Part shown: positions 15,600 through 23,503 of the stretch, one piece after another
Position numbering within the stretch: position 1 is the stretch's first letter
How the letters are laid out: each line of letters starts with the position of its first letter
Source of the DNA: Candidatus Poribacteria bacterium
Lineage (GTDB): Bacteria; Poribacteria; WGA-4E; JAJDTR01
Length of the DNA: 32,855 bases
NCBI GenBank assembly: GCA_028820655.1
Contig: JAPPIK010000059.1
Span: 1 to 32,855, forward strand
Direction: 5' to 3'
Translations under genes and position numbers: made by a program
The notes under the pieces: model-generated
What the model saw: the letters and a program-made list of their open reading frames with translations, nothing else
The model's database searches: none
Told to the model about the DNA's origin: nothing

Positions 15600-15926
15600 T
15601 CACCGAACTATTGCGTCTTGATCCGTTGCCTTCAGGTCGCCCCATATAGTCGACAATGAGTCAACGGGAGAAACCGAGAATGCCCCGGGATTGTGTCCAA
15701 AGAGTTGCTCAATTTCTTGGTCGTCAAGCGTGCGGTCGTATATCCGCAACTCATCAAATACTCCCACAAAGCCCGTTAACCCGCAGCATGAGCCTAATCG
15801 CCGTGGCGACTGAATCCGGGTAAGTTGATCCGAAGCGGTTTTTCCGATGCTGACGTGTACCCCGTCCACGAAAAATGCGCCTGTCTTTTTCTGCGATTCG
15901 AACGTTCCGGCTAGGATATCCTCCAC
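15600..15926 (-). pseudogene. Truncated LamG-domain gene (C-terminal remnant)
   Basis: An open frame of 108 codons from a GTG. It matches only the last third of the flanking LamG proteins: a DILAGTFES strand, then GFVGVFDELRIYDRTLDDQE, and the tail SLSTIWGDLKA. There is no signal peptide and no N-terminal two thirds. An in-frame TAG sits just upstream of the GTG, and the preceding 160 bp (15940-16101) in any frame does not look like LamG. The N-terminal part therefore seems to have been deleted rather than frameshifted. It lies between two intact paralogues, so it is probably a decayed tandem duplicate. It could still be expressed as a small protein, but it would not fold as a complete LamG sandwich. 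Confidence 0.7.
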
Positions 15927-16101
15927 CCAATGCCGCTATTCGAGCATCGGGTTAGGTTGGCAAAAAAGGGCGATAGGAGGTTTCCCGGTAACGTTTTCAG
16001 CACAAACGTGACGCACGGAGACTAAGACGAAGTCCAGTTTCGTATTTGCACATTGCAGCACCCCACCTTCGTCCGTAACCCTTGAATACAGGTTATAAAG
16101 G

Positions 16102-16881
16102 TTACTTCCGATTCGCTTTGATATTACCCCATGTGGTAACCAGCGAACCGTTGGGAGAAACCGATACGCTTGGATCCAATTGAAACAGCGCCTGTACGTC
16201 GTCTTCGCTGAAGGCGCGCTCATAGAGCCGCACATCGTCCAGACTGCCGACCATGCACTGAATTCCCATGTGCCCGAAATGAAGCGTGGATTGTGCCACT
16301 TGGATAGCCGGGGGAGCTGCCGTGCCTACCAACTCGCCGTTAACGTAATGCGATGACAGTTGCGCGTTGGCATCGTAGGTTCCCAAAATGTGGTGCCACG
16401 CTCCTACTGCCAGATCACCTCCCGCAGCGGGTGTACCTATCCAAGCGTCGGGGTTCTTTATTTCAAAGCGTCCCTTGGCGTGAAGCACATCAAGATTAAG
16501 TTGGTTGGAATAGATGACCCTGTTTTCGAATTCCGGCCACGTGTCACCTGTTGAAAGCGCCTCCGGATGAATCCAAGCGGCAACTGTTAAATCACCTTCG
16601 AATGTCAGACTCTCGGAGCCGGGCACGGATGCTTTATCGGTGTTGTTGGCGAACCGGATGGCTTTTCCGAATCTTCCGTTATCAACTCGTTGAGCCGAAC
16701 CTAGGTCGCCGTTATTCCCCATCCCGCTCGCATCTGCCAGCGTATTGTCGCTTCCTTCGAACGGGTAATGCGCGACAAGTCCATCGTCCAGCGCGGCAAA
16801 CGTCGTCGAAACGGACCCCGACAGCATCAAGGCGAGTCCCGCAAATAGTGAGACGATGTAAAGAAATGAGTAAGTTTTCAT
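16102..16881 (-). CDS. Secreted LamG-domain protein, copy 2
   Basis: A 259-residue protein. The signal peptide is residues 1-29 (MKTYSFLYIVSLFAGLALML), then ALDDGLVAHYPFEGSDNTLAD and a LamG domain to about residue 235 (DLTVAAWIHPE, WHHILGTYD, MVGSLDDVRLYERAFSEDDV). It ends with SLVTTWGNIKANRK, the tail seen in the two neighbours. Two in-frame ATGs are possible. I choose the second (16881) because GGAG, formed partly by the first ATG, lies about 9 bases before it and the signal peptide then begins with a Lys. The first ATG (16896) would add five residues. Role as for copy 1: a non-catalytic extracellular binding domain. Confidence 0.87.
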   Translation of the reverse strand: MKTYSFLYIVSLFAGLALMLSGSVSTTFAALDDGLVAHYPFEGSDNTLADASGMGNNGDLGSAQRVDNGRFGKAIRFANNTDKASVPGSESLTFEGDLTVAAWIHPEALSTGDTWPEFENRVIYSNQLNLDVLHAKGRFEIKNPDAWIGTPAAGGDLAVGAWHHILGTYDANAQLSSHYVNGELVGTAAPPAIQVAQSTLHFGHMGIQCMVGSLDDVRLYERAFSEDDVQALFQLDPSVSVSPNGSLVTTWGNIKANRK

Positions 16882-16979
16882 TGAGTAATTCTCCATGATA
16901 GGTTTGTTCGAGGTTTAGTGGTTCATTCGATAAGACTTCAATGCTTACGAGACTGGCACAAAAACCTGTTCTACCAAAC

Positions 16980-17064
16980 CGGTAGGTGCGGTTAGACGAA
17001 GTTAAAAACATAATTCGGTAATATCCTAACGATGCTCGGTGCGGTTAGGAAACCGCACCTACCG
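16980..17064. repeat. GGTGCGGTT hairpin with outer inverted partner
   Basis: GGTGCGGTT-AGGA-AACCGCACC at 17038-17059 is a 9-bp perfect stem with a 4-nt loop. A second half-site, CGGTAGGTGCGGTT at 16980-16993, is the exact inverse of AACCGCACCTACCG at 17051-17064, so two alternative stems can form. It lies about 100-180 bp upstream of LamG copy 2. Confidence 0.65.
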
Positions 17065-17291
17065 ACGGTGTTAAATGGCTCTCCCGCCCAGTCTAGGAAG
17101 TTTTGAATTCTTAGAAGGCAAATTATAGCGCAACCGCGCTTAATGGCAATTATTGTATTTGAATCGTCAAAGAAGATCAACTACTTTCCGCAAATGTGAA
17201 GAATCAGGGGATAATCACTAATCAACAGAATCGGGACAACCAGATTCCCATGCTCGCGATGTAACCGAATGGGCTTTTAAGGCTGGTGCGC

Positions 17292-17340
17292 AGGGGATTT
17301 CAATCGAACTCGTTATTCACTCGCTTGATTGCACGCTACA
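17292..17340 (-). repeat. Dispersed repeat family A, copy 6
   Basis: Plus strand AGGGGATTTCAATCGAACTC, then GTTATTCACTCGCTTGATTG. It starts about 24 bp downstream of the BatA-type stop, in sense orientation to that gene. Confidence 0.75.
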
Positions 17341-17363
17341 AAACCTGCTCTTCAAATAGGCTT

Positions 17364-19271
17364 TTAATCAATCCGTCTGCGTTGATACAGGAACCACTCC
17401 ACTACACTCAGGACGGCGGCAAGGAAAACGAGGTACACCCAGGGCGGGTATTGCAAGAGCGAGGAACCGACGAGTGTGACCTCCGGGGTCAACAGATCCT
17501 CTACCGAGGCGTCAACGCCGATGTGCGATTCCGAATCGTCCGAGAGGTTGACCGCCCACATCTTTTCGCTATCACCGATTTTCAACGTATAGAAACCGGC
17601 AATTTCTGTGCGATCAAAGAGTACTTCACCCCGCTCGAGGGCGGTTTCCCACGTCTGATCTCCAGGTCCGGTGATTGTAGCGGTAGCAGGGGCGTCCGTC
17701 CCATCGCCGTCGGATTTCCACGTCAACACTTCGCCGGTGTGCAGATGGTATTCCTCAATCCCCGAACTATCTTGAAACCACTGAATCGTGTTGGCAATGA
17801 TAACCGGAAAGGCGATACGCAGCGGGAGGTCGGATTGCAGGATGTCAATAGCCGCAAAGACGATCTTGCGCTTGGGCGTTACATCGACAAACAGCACGGG
17901 GTCTTCAAACGAACGGGCTAACACCGCGGCTGTAGCGGGCGGCTTGACGTGGTACGCCTCGCCGATCTGCACATTCTCCAGATGAACGTGACGCAGGATT
18001 GGATGCGTCCGCTCCCAATCGGTGACAATGGGCGTATCGAGCGGGTCGCCGATTTCCCAACTCGCGACAGCGGGGCTTTTTTTGGGAGGATAGACAATCA
18101 TATAATTCCCATCACCGAGCGTTTGCGGGGCGAATCGATCGAAGATGACTACATTATACCCGGTTGCATTCGCATCATAGTCCTCCGGCCTAGTGACGCT
18201 GAGGCTCAGATTTTCGTCAACGGAGAGCGCTTTTTCGAGGAACGGATTCTCTTCGGTCACAAGCAAAACCGGGATATGCTCGCGTTTGGGTAACGCGGCG
18301 TAGGCAACGTTATCGGTATGCAGCGCATCCGCGACATCCAACACCGCCTTGAGCTGCCCGCCTTCGAAGGTAAAATTGCCGAAGATTTCGGATTTGCTTT
18401 CGCCGGGTGCGAGCGTGTAAGGCCGAACATCAAAGAGGCCTTCGTTGAAATAGAGTTCGACGTTGCACTTCTTCTTCTCTTCCGATGCATTGACAACGGT
18501 TAACAGCGTCTGGTAATCGAACGCATTAACGAGACTCTTTCGTACGCGGAATTGAGTGATGCCGACATTGTCACTTACCGCGCCAACCTGAATCGGATGG
18601 AGCGTAATCTCATCGCCCGAGTCGTGGAGTTGCGTCAGCATTTCTTCGGAAACTGTTTGAAAGTCGCTGAAGATGACAATTTCGGCGCTGGGCTTTGTTC
18701 GGGCAACGGCATGCGCCAAACCGAGTGCTGGTTCAAGATTCGTTCTGATGTCGGTTGGCTGTATGGATTGAATTGCACCTCGAAGCGACTTCCGGTGGTT
18801 GGTGAATGGACTATGGATTGTTGGCTTCGCATGGCAACTTATCACCATCATTTCGTCCATGAAGCGCAGACCTTCTACCATTCGGAGGGCGCGCTGCTTG
18901 GCGGACTCCAACCGCGAGTTTGATGCGGCACGATTAGACTCACGCTCTTCGTCGGAAGACTCCTGGGCATTCATGCTTGCCGAATGGTCGATTATCAAGA
19001 TGATATGCCGGGCGGACTTGGTAATGAATGCGAACTGAGGTCGGGCGATCGCAAGCACCAAGAGTGTCAAAAACAGGAGTTGGAGCAGCAACGACAGCAG
19101 GTGCTTCAGTTTTTGGAACAGCGATGTCGTCTGCTTCTCTTTGAATAGCTGCTCCCAAAACATCAACGTGGAGACCGGTTCGCGACGTCGGCGAAGTTTG
19201 AGAATGTACAGAAGGACGATTGGAGCGGCGAGACCAAACAGAAGAAGAGATGTGGGGGATAGGAAGTTCAT
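17364..19271 (-). CDS. BatA-type VWA membrane protein
   Basis: A 635-residue protein. It begins with the aerotolerance/BatA N-terminal segment: a first membrane helix (about 7-25), then LKLRRRREPVSTLMFWEQLF, and a second helix (57-76) ending LAIARPQF. A von Willebrand A domain follows, with the MIDAS start DHSAS at 95-99 (Asp95, Ser97, Ser99). The middle part is beta-rich and presumably periplasmic. A last helix at about 608-627 ends with the basic anchor YQRRRID. BatA proteins bind partners through the metal site and occur with MoxR and DUF58 proteins, as here, where it is the last gene of the block, 64 bp after DUF58. It could be the membrane receptor of the complex (inference). The ATG at 19271 has only a weak ribosome site. 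Confidence 0.88.
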   Translation of the reverse strand: MNFLSPTSLLLFGLAAPIVLLYILKLRRRREPVSTLMFWEQLFKEKQTTSLFQKLKHLLSLLLQLLFLTLLVLAIARPQFAFITKSARHIILIIDHSASMNAQESSDEERESNRAASNSRLESAKQRALRMVEGLRFMDEMMVISCHAKPTIHSPFTNHRKSLRGAIQSIQPTDIRTNLEPALGLAHAVARTKPSAEIVIFSDFQTVSEEMLTQLHDSGDEITLHPIQVGAVSDNVGITQFRVRKSLVNAFDYQTLLTVVNASEEKKKCNVELYFNEGLFDVRPYTLAPGESKSEIFGNFTFEGGQLKAVLDVADALHTDNVAYAALPKREHIPVLLVTEENPFLEKALSVDENLSLSVTRPEDYDANATGYNVVIFDRFAPQTLGDGNYMIVYPPKKSPAVASWEIGDPLDTPIVTDWERTHPILRHVHLENVQIGEAYHVKPPATAAVLARSFEDPVLFVDVTPKRKIVFAAIDILQSDLPLRIAFPVIIANTIQWFQDSSGIEEYHLHTGEVLTWKSDGDGTDAPATATITGPGDQTWETALERGEVLFDRTEIAGFYTLKIGDSEKMWAVNLSDDSESHIGVDASVEDLLTPEVTLVGSSLLQYPPWVYLVFLAAVLSVVEWFLYQRRRID

Positions 19272-19335
19272 GGTGATGTCGGGAAATCTCGACGCTCGGG
19301 ATCGCTAATTGGGCGAAGGTGGAGCGTCGCGGGTG

Positions 19336-20223
19336 TCAAGACACGAACCCGCCCATGCGGAAGATTCGCAGGATTAACTCTTCAAAGGGGGATTGCGTCG
19401 TTGTCCGCACGAGGCCAATCTCGCGCTGAACACAGTATCGGTCAAGGTCGTCGCAATACTGTTGAAAGAGGGCTTTGTAGCGTTTAACGTGATTCTCGTT
19501 AATGGTGACGGGGCGGAGTTCATTTGTTTCGACATCCACAAGATGGTAGTCGCCGAGCAATTCCGGTTTCGTCTCTTTCTCGTCAACAATGTGGATTACG
19601 AACAGGTCGTGCTTCTGAAACTTCAACACATTCAATCCGGAAGCAAACCCGCTCGGGTCAAAGAGATCGGAGATTAGGACAATGAGTCCGCGGCGTTTGG
19701 TGGTATGCACAAAGTTCCGAAACGACCGCTCCAAGTTCGTTTCGCCGGTACCGTCAATCCCCTCGAGAAAGTCGAGCACGGTGAATATTTTTCCTTTACC
19801 GCGCTCTGTGGGCAGTCGATTGGTATCTTCGTCAGTAAAGGCGGAAACACTGACACGGTCGAGGTTGGATAACCCGATGTAGGCTAACGCGGCGGCAACA
19901 CGCTTGGCATATATCAGCTTCGGCAATTCACCGTAGGTCATCGACCGGCTCGCGTCGACGAGAAAATAGATGTGCAGGTCCTCCCGTTCCTCGTAGAGTT
20001 TCAGCAGGAGTTCATCTAGTCGGGCGAAAGCGTTCCAATCGATATAGCGGAAGTCGTCGCCTGCCGTATAGTTGCGGTAATCGGCAAATTCTACGCTCAC
20101 CCCTCGCCGCGTGCTGCGGCGCTCGGCTTTGATTCTCCCGGCAAAAATCTTCTTCGAGACAATGTAGAGGTACTCCAGTTTCTTGAGGAATTCGCTGTCG
20201 AAGGCGGATTGGGTGTTGTTCAT
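19336..20223 (-). CDS. DUF58 domain protein
   Basis: A 295-residue protein with the full DUF58 signature: GVSVEFADYRNYTAGDDFR at 41-59, IDWNAFARLDELLLKLYEER at 61-80, then a VWA-like strand and metal motif DASRS at 90-94. The rest is a VWA fold (LIVLISDLFDPSG) with a C-terminal helical end. There is no membrane helix, so it is cytoplasmic. DUF58 genes are standard partners of MoxR ATPases. It stands 170 bp after moxR and 64 bp before the BatA gene. No good ribosome site precedes ATG 20223, so its translation may be weak or the start may lie slightly elsewhere. Confidence 0.92.
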   Translation of the reverse strand: MNNTQSAFDSEFLKKLEYLYIVSKKIFAGRIKAERRSTRRGVSVEFADYRNYTAGDDFRYIDWNAFARLDELLLKLYEEREDLHIYFLVDASRSMTYGELPKLIYAKRVAAALAYIGLSNLDRVSVSAFTDEDTNRLPTERGKGKIFTVLDFLEGIDGTGETNLERSFRNFVHTTKRRGLIVLISDLFDPSGFASGLNVLKFQKHDLFVIHIVDEKETKPELLGDYHLVDVETNELRPVTINENHVKRYKALFQQYCDDLDRYCVQREIGLVRTTTQSPFEELILRIFRMGGFVS

Positions 20224-20393
20224 ATGCGATTGGAAGCGTTTCTCCGGGAAGGACGGTCAAGATTGAAGATGGTATAGCGAGATCGCGAAAGAGTAATCGG
20301 GAGAAGGGCTGATGAATTTGGCACAAAATCTATCGTACTACAAGGGATGTTAAGCCATAGCTTCTCCACATTTCGAGAGAATCGCATCACTCA

Positions 20394-21377
20394 TTATTGA
20401 ATCTCCTCGAGCAAGTGCTGGATGATTCCATCGGGGTCGATGCCTTCCGCTTCACCTTCAAAACTGAGGATGAGTCGGTGTCGAAGGCTCGCCAACGCGA
20501 CCGCCTGAATATCCTCGCGGGACACATTGTAGCGGCCGTCAAGAATCGCTTTAACCTTGGCGCCGAGAATCAACGACTGTGCGCCGCGCGGGCTTGATCC
20601 GTAACGGACATATTTTCGCGTGATTTCAGGCGCTTCCTCGGCATCCGGATGCGTGCTTAGCACAATTCGCAGCGCGTACCTTCGCACATCTTCGGCAATA
20701 ATGATATCGCGAACAATTTGTTCCAGCGCGTTGATCTCGGCGCCGTCGCTGACCTTCTGGACAGACGGCACTTCCCGCTTCGTCGTGCGTTCCATTACGA
20801 GGTCGAGTTCCTCGAGGTTGGGATATTCAACCTTGAGTTTGAAGAAGAAGCGATCAAGTTGGGCTTCGGGGAGCGGATAGGTGCCCTCCATCTCGAGAGG
20901 GTTTTGCGTTGCCATGACAAAGAAAGGCAGACTTAACGCACGGTGCTGACCGGCGACGGTTACGGACTTTTCCTGCATCGCCTCCAACAGCGCCGATTGC
21001 GTTTTTGGTGTTGCGCGATTGATTTCGTCGGCGAGGATCAGATTCGCGAACACGGGACCCTGCTGAAATTCAAAGAATTTTCGACCCTCCTCATCTTCGG
21101 CGACGACGTTGGTGCCGATGATGTCGGCGGGCATCAGATCCGGCGTGAATTGTATGCGGGAAAACCCGAGATCCAGCACCTCGCGCAGTGTGCGGATAAG
21201 CAGGGTTTTTCCCAAGCCGGGAACGCCTTCCAACAGTGCATGACCACCCGTCATCAGACAGATTAGAACGCCTTCGATAATCTCTTTCTGGCCGACGATG
21301 CGTTTGGAGACTTCATCCCGTATCTTCAGGAAGGTCTCGCGAAATTCCTGATACTGTTGTTCAGCTTGCTCGGACAT
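20394..21377 (-). CDS. MoxR family AAA+ ATPase
   Basis: A 327-residue AAA+ ATPase. Walker A is GVPGLGKT at 51-58, Walker B LILADE at 113-118, and sensor 1 is Asn159 in ATQNP. The insert QKSALLEAMQE-type segment (TPKTQSALLEAMQEKSVTVAG) and the C-terminal lid (GSSPRGAQSLILGAKVKAIL, ALASLRHRLILSFE) are those of the MRP-type MoxR family. Such ATPases are thought to act as chaperones that insert cofactors or mature complexes together with VWA proteins. GGGAG precedes ATG 21377. Only 8 bp separate it from the upstream membrane-protein gene, so the two are almost certainly cotranscribed. Confidence 0.95.
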   Translation of the reverse strand: MSEQAEQQYQEFRETFLKIRDEVSKRIVGQKEIIEGVLICLMTGGHALLEGVPGLGKTLLIRTLREVLDLGFSRIQFTPDLMPADIIGTNVVAEDEEGRKFFEFQQGPVFANLILADEINRATPKTQSALLEAMQEKSVTVAGQHRALSLPFFVMATQNPLEMEGTYPLPEAQLDRFFFKLKVEYPNLEELDLVMERTTKREVPSVQKVSDGAEINALEQIVRDIIIAEDVRRYALRIVLSTHPDAEEAPEITRKYVRYGSSPRGAQSLILGAKVKAILDGRYNVSREDIQAVALASLRHRLILSFEGEAEGIDPDGIIQHLLEEIQ

Positions 21378-21385
21378 TTTACTCC

Positions 21386-22852
21386 CTACTCATCGCTCGG
21401 TTTGATTGATTCAAAATAACGTTTTACGTAAAACTTATAACCTAGCGGAATCTGCTCCTGCGTGAGCGCATCCTCGGAGAGTTTCTGATACTTGGTGTAA
21501 GCCTCCTTGTAGCTGACACTGGATTGCTGTCCTTCCGGAGATGACACAACAGTTTGGACAGCGGATTCGCCTTCGCTCTGCACGCCGGTAATGCGCGTGA
21601 GATTCAGTGCGGCATCGAGCGATGTCAATTGGCCAGGCTGGTTAGCGGAAGTCGCCTTGCCTGCATTGTTGTTCGGGCTGGTGCTCTGTGCATATGTCAG
21701 TCCGGCGCTTTTACAAACTCCAGCGATTCCCGCTTTGCACGCTTGGCATTCGGACAGCAATTTTGCCAAACGCCAGTTGCGCTTCTTTAGAAGCCCAAAG
21801 TTGCGAATTCTTCGGCTCGATCTGCTTAGGCGCGTTTGGGTGCCTTCACTATCGCCGGCGTCTAATGCTTCACCTGCACCGGATAACTCAGAACCGAGTC
21901 CGCCGAAATCGGTGTTCTGCAAACCTTTTCCACCTCGTTTCAGCGCGTCGGATATGTTTTGCCGTTTCTCTTTGTCAATTTTTGGGACTGTCTTCGCTAC
22001 CTTGTCGAGGTCGGAAGCGGCTTGTTGGTAATCGCCGCGCTTCAATTGTTGTCCGAACTCTCCAAGATACGGATTGCCGACAAACTGCTGACCGAGTCCT
22101 CGCATCGATTCTTCCTGCCTTGCCATCTTCTCGGGATCGATCTTGGTTTTCAACAACGCACTTAATTCCGTCATCCGGGCAAGCGCTTCCTTGGGCGCAA
22201 TCTGTGGTTTTTTCAGTTCAAGTGCTCGTTCTTCAATCTGGTTCAAAATCTCCTTGAGTTCTTGGTCTTCGTCCCGTTCGGCTTCCTTTTTTGCTTCCGT
22301 GATTTGCTTCAGCAGGGGCTCTGCCTCGGCAGCGATTTGCGGTGAGAAGTCGATTTCGGTTGAAATTGCCGGGGGTGCGAAAAATTCAATGAACGAGAGC
22401 GTAACGAGAAACACGGCGATGGGGAGGACATATTTTGTCTCTCGCGGAACGGTATAACGCGCAACTTTAGCTACGGGCACCGCTTGCAACTTGCTGGAGG
22501 TGTCTCGCAGTTGAAGCGGCGTCAGAGTTTCATCGTTTTGATGTTGAATCTGCTCCAACCCGCTTACGACACGGTCCTTAAGCGAGGCGCCCATGTCAAT
22601 TGACCGTGCGGCGTCGTAGAGGCTCACCGGTCGAATAAGGCGAACAACCAAAGCGATTAGAGCAATACCAAGCGCCGCCCAGAGTAACGTCCCCTGCGGG
22701 ATATTGAAGGCAGTTAAACTGTCGATCACCAGCACCGGTAGACACGCCAGAGATCCGTAGAATAGAAACTGCGCAAGGGTTTGAAAATACCGCTGTACGG
22801 TCAAGCGGGAACGTACTTGTCGGATTTTGGTGAGGATCAGTTCTTCAGGCAT
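21386..22852 (-). CDS. MoxR-associated three-TM membrane protein with coiled coil
   Basis: A 488-residue protein of no named family that I can state. Hydrophobic helices lie at about 28-46, 55-73 and 141-159. A highly charged helical part (about 170-250; EAKKEAERDEDQELKEILNQ) and Gly-rich amphipathic segments follow, presumably outside the membrane. A cysteine cluster CQACKAGIAGVC comes at about 380. The end, YTKYQKLSEDAL, then EQIPLGYKFYVKRYFESIKP, looks conserved. A strong site, AAGGAG, lies 7 bases before ATG 22852. It overlaps nothing but sits 8 bp from moxR. Odd: the segment SRSSRRIRNFG (nt about 21800-21835) is unusually basic, and a shifted frame there also reads well, so a compensated frameshift is possible. 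Role: probably a membrane partner of the MoxR complex. Confidence 0.75.
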   Translation of the reverse strand: MPEELILTKIRQVRSRLTVQRYFQTLAQFLFYGSLACLPVLVIDSLTAFNIPQGTLLWAALGIALIALVVRLIRPVSLYDAARSIDMGASLKDRVVSGLEQIQHQNDETLTPLQLRDTSSKLQAVPVAKVARYTVPRETKYVLPIAVFLVTLSFIEFFAPPAISTEIDFSPQIAAEAEPLLKQITEAKKEAERDEDQELKEILNQIEERALELKKPQIAPKEALARMTELSALLKTKIDPEKMARQEESMRGLGQQFVGNPYLGEFGQQLKRGDYQQAASDLDKVAKTVPKIDKEKRQNISDALKRGGKGLQNTDFGGLGSELSGAGEALDAGDSEGTQTRLSRSSRRIRNFGLLKKRNWRLAKLLSECQACKAGIAGVCKSAGLTYAQSTSPNNNAGKATSANQPGQLTSLDAALNLTRITGVQSEGESAVQTVVSSPEGQQSSVSYKEAYTKYQKLSEDALTQEQIPLGYKFYVKRYFESIKPSDE

Positions 22853-22895
22853 CGGTCAACTCCTTTCTCAGCTAATACGGGGTTGCTCTGCGATT

Positions 22896-23441
22896 TTATG
22901 TCACATCGGTAACATCGGTAAAAACCTCTATACCAAGTTTTTCGGCGATACCATTTGCACCGGGTTTGAGAAACGGGCACACAATCAGCTTTCGATCGAC
23001 TTTCCGATTTTCCTGGGCTTCGTAGAATTCGACAACGCGCTCCAACGTATAAACGTCGGATCGATTCATCGAGGATTTAATCTCGATAAGCATGAGTTTA
23101 CCGTCCCGAATCACGACATCTATTTCAACTTGAGCCGGATGACCATGAACGCGTCCTTCCGTGTCGCGCTTGATATAGTTTTCTACCTCAAAACCCAAGT
23201 CGCTCAAGATACCGCTCAGGGCTTCGCGGAATGACTCTTCGGTCTCGATTCCATAGGTTGCAGCCAAAGCGTGCACTGTGCGTTCGAGCCTACCTATCGG
23301 GGTATCGGCTGGTTTCCCAGGTCGAGCAATATCCTTAATGATTTGGTCGGTTTCTCTTCGTATCTGTGCCGCTTCTCTCAAGGCAGTGCGAATCTCCTTC
23401 TGGTTTTGGGTCAATTCGGCGACAGTGTCCTCTAAACGCAC
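22896..23441 (-). CDS. PD-(D/E)XK nuclease-like protein (DUF3782 type)
   Basis: A 181-residue protein. The N-terminal 40 residues are coiled (QKEIRTALREAAQIRRETDQ). The core contains FREAL at 71-75, then the restriction-endonuclease-fold signature: Glu106-Asp108 in QVEIDVVIRDG and Glu120-x-Lys122 in LIEIKSS, with the expected spacing. This layout is that of the DUF3782 / COG5493 coiled-coil family, whose function is unknown. The open frame begins at a TTG (23477), but I prefer the GTG at 23441 because GGAGG sits 5 bases upstream of it. The protein ends in a duplicated TDVTDVT. It lies between the giant TPR gene (62 bp) and the membrane protein (43 bp), so it is in the MoxR block, although such genes can also be passengers. 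Confidence 0.8.
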   Translation of the reverse strand: MRLEDTVAELTQNQKEIRTALREAAQIRRETDQIIKDIARPGKPADTPIGRLERTVHALAATYGIETEESFREALSGILSDLGFEVENYIKRDTEGRVHGHPAQVEIDVVIRDGKLMLIEIKSSMNRSDVYTLERVVEFYEAQENRKVDRKLIVCPFLKPGANGIAEKLGIEVFTDVTDVT

Positions 23442-23503
23442 TGGATCCTCCGTGATAGTTGCTCCGCCAATTGCCAAACTACCATACTTCTCACTTCAGA
23501 TTG

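Larger units (their letters stand above)
16882..17363. other. Spacer of about 480 bp, no gene
   Basis: No gene. It holds a GGTGCGGTT inverted repeat (16980-17064) and a family A copy (17292-17340) directly after the BatA-type stop. Confidence 0.6.

Noticed and set aside
15936-16235. N-terminal part of the broken LamG gene in another frame
   Set aside because: Its first half is antisense-frame shadow of LamG copy 2, and the remainder (15936-16101) has none of the LamG strands, so deletion explains the remnant better than frameshift.
17286-17921. 211-codon plus-strand frame over the BatA-type gene end
   Set aside because: It begins in a family A repeat and then runs antisense to clear VWA-protein coding sequence.
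22896-23441. Restriction or phage-defence system
   Set aside because: The PD-(D/E)XK signature alone does not show this; no methylase, specificity subunit, helicase or other defence gene is adjacent.
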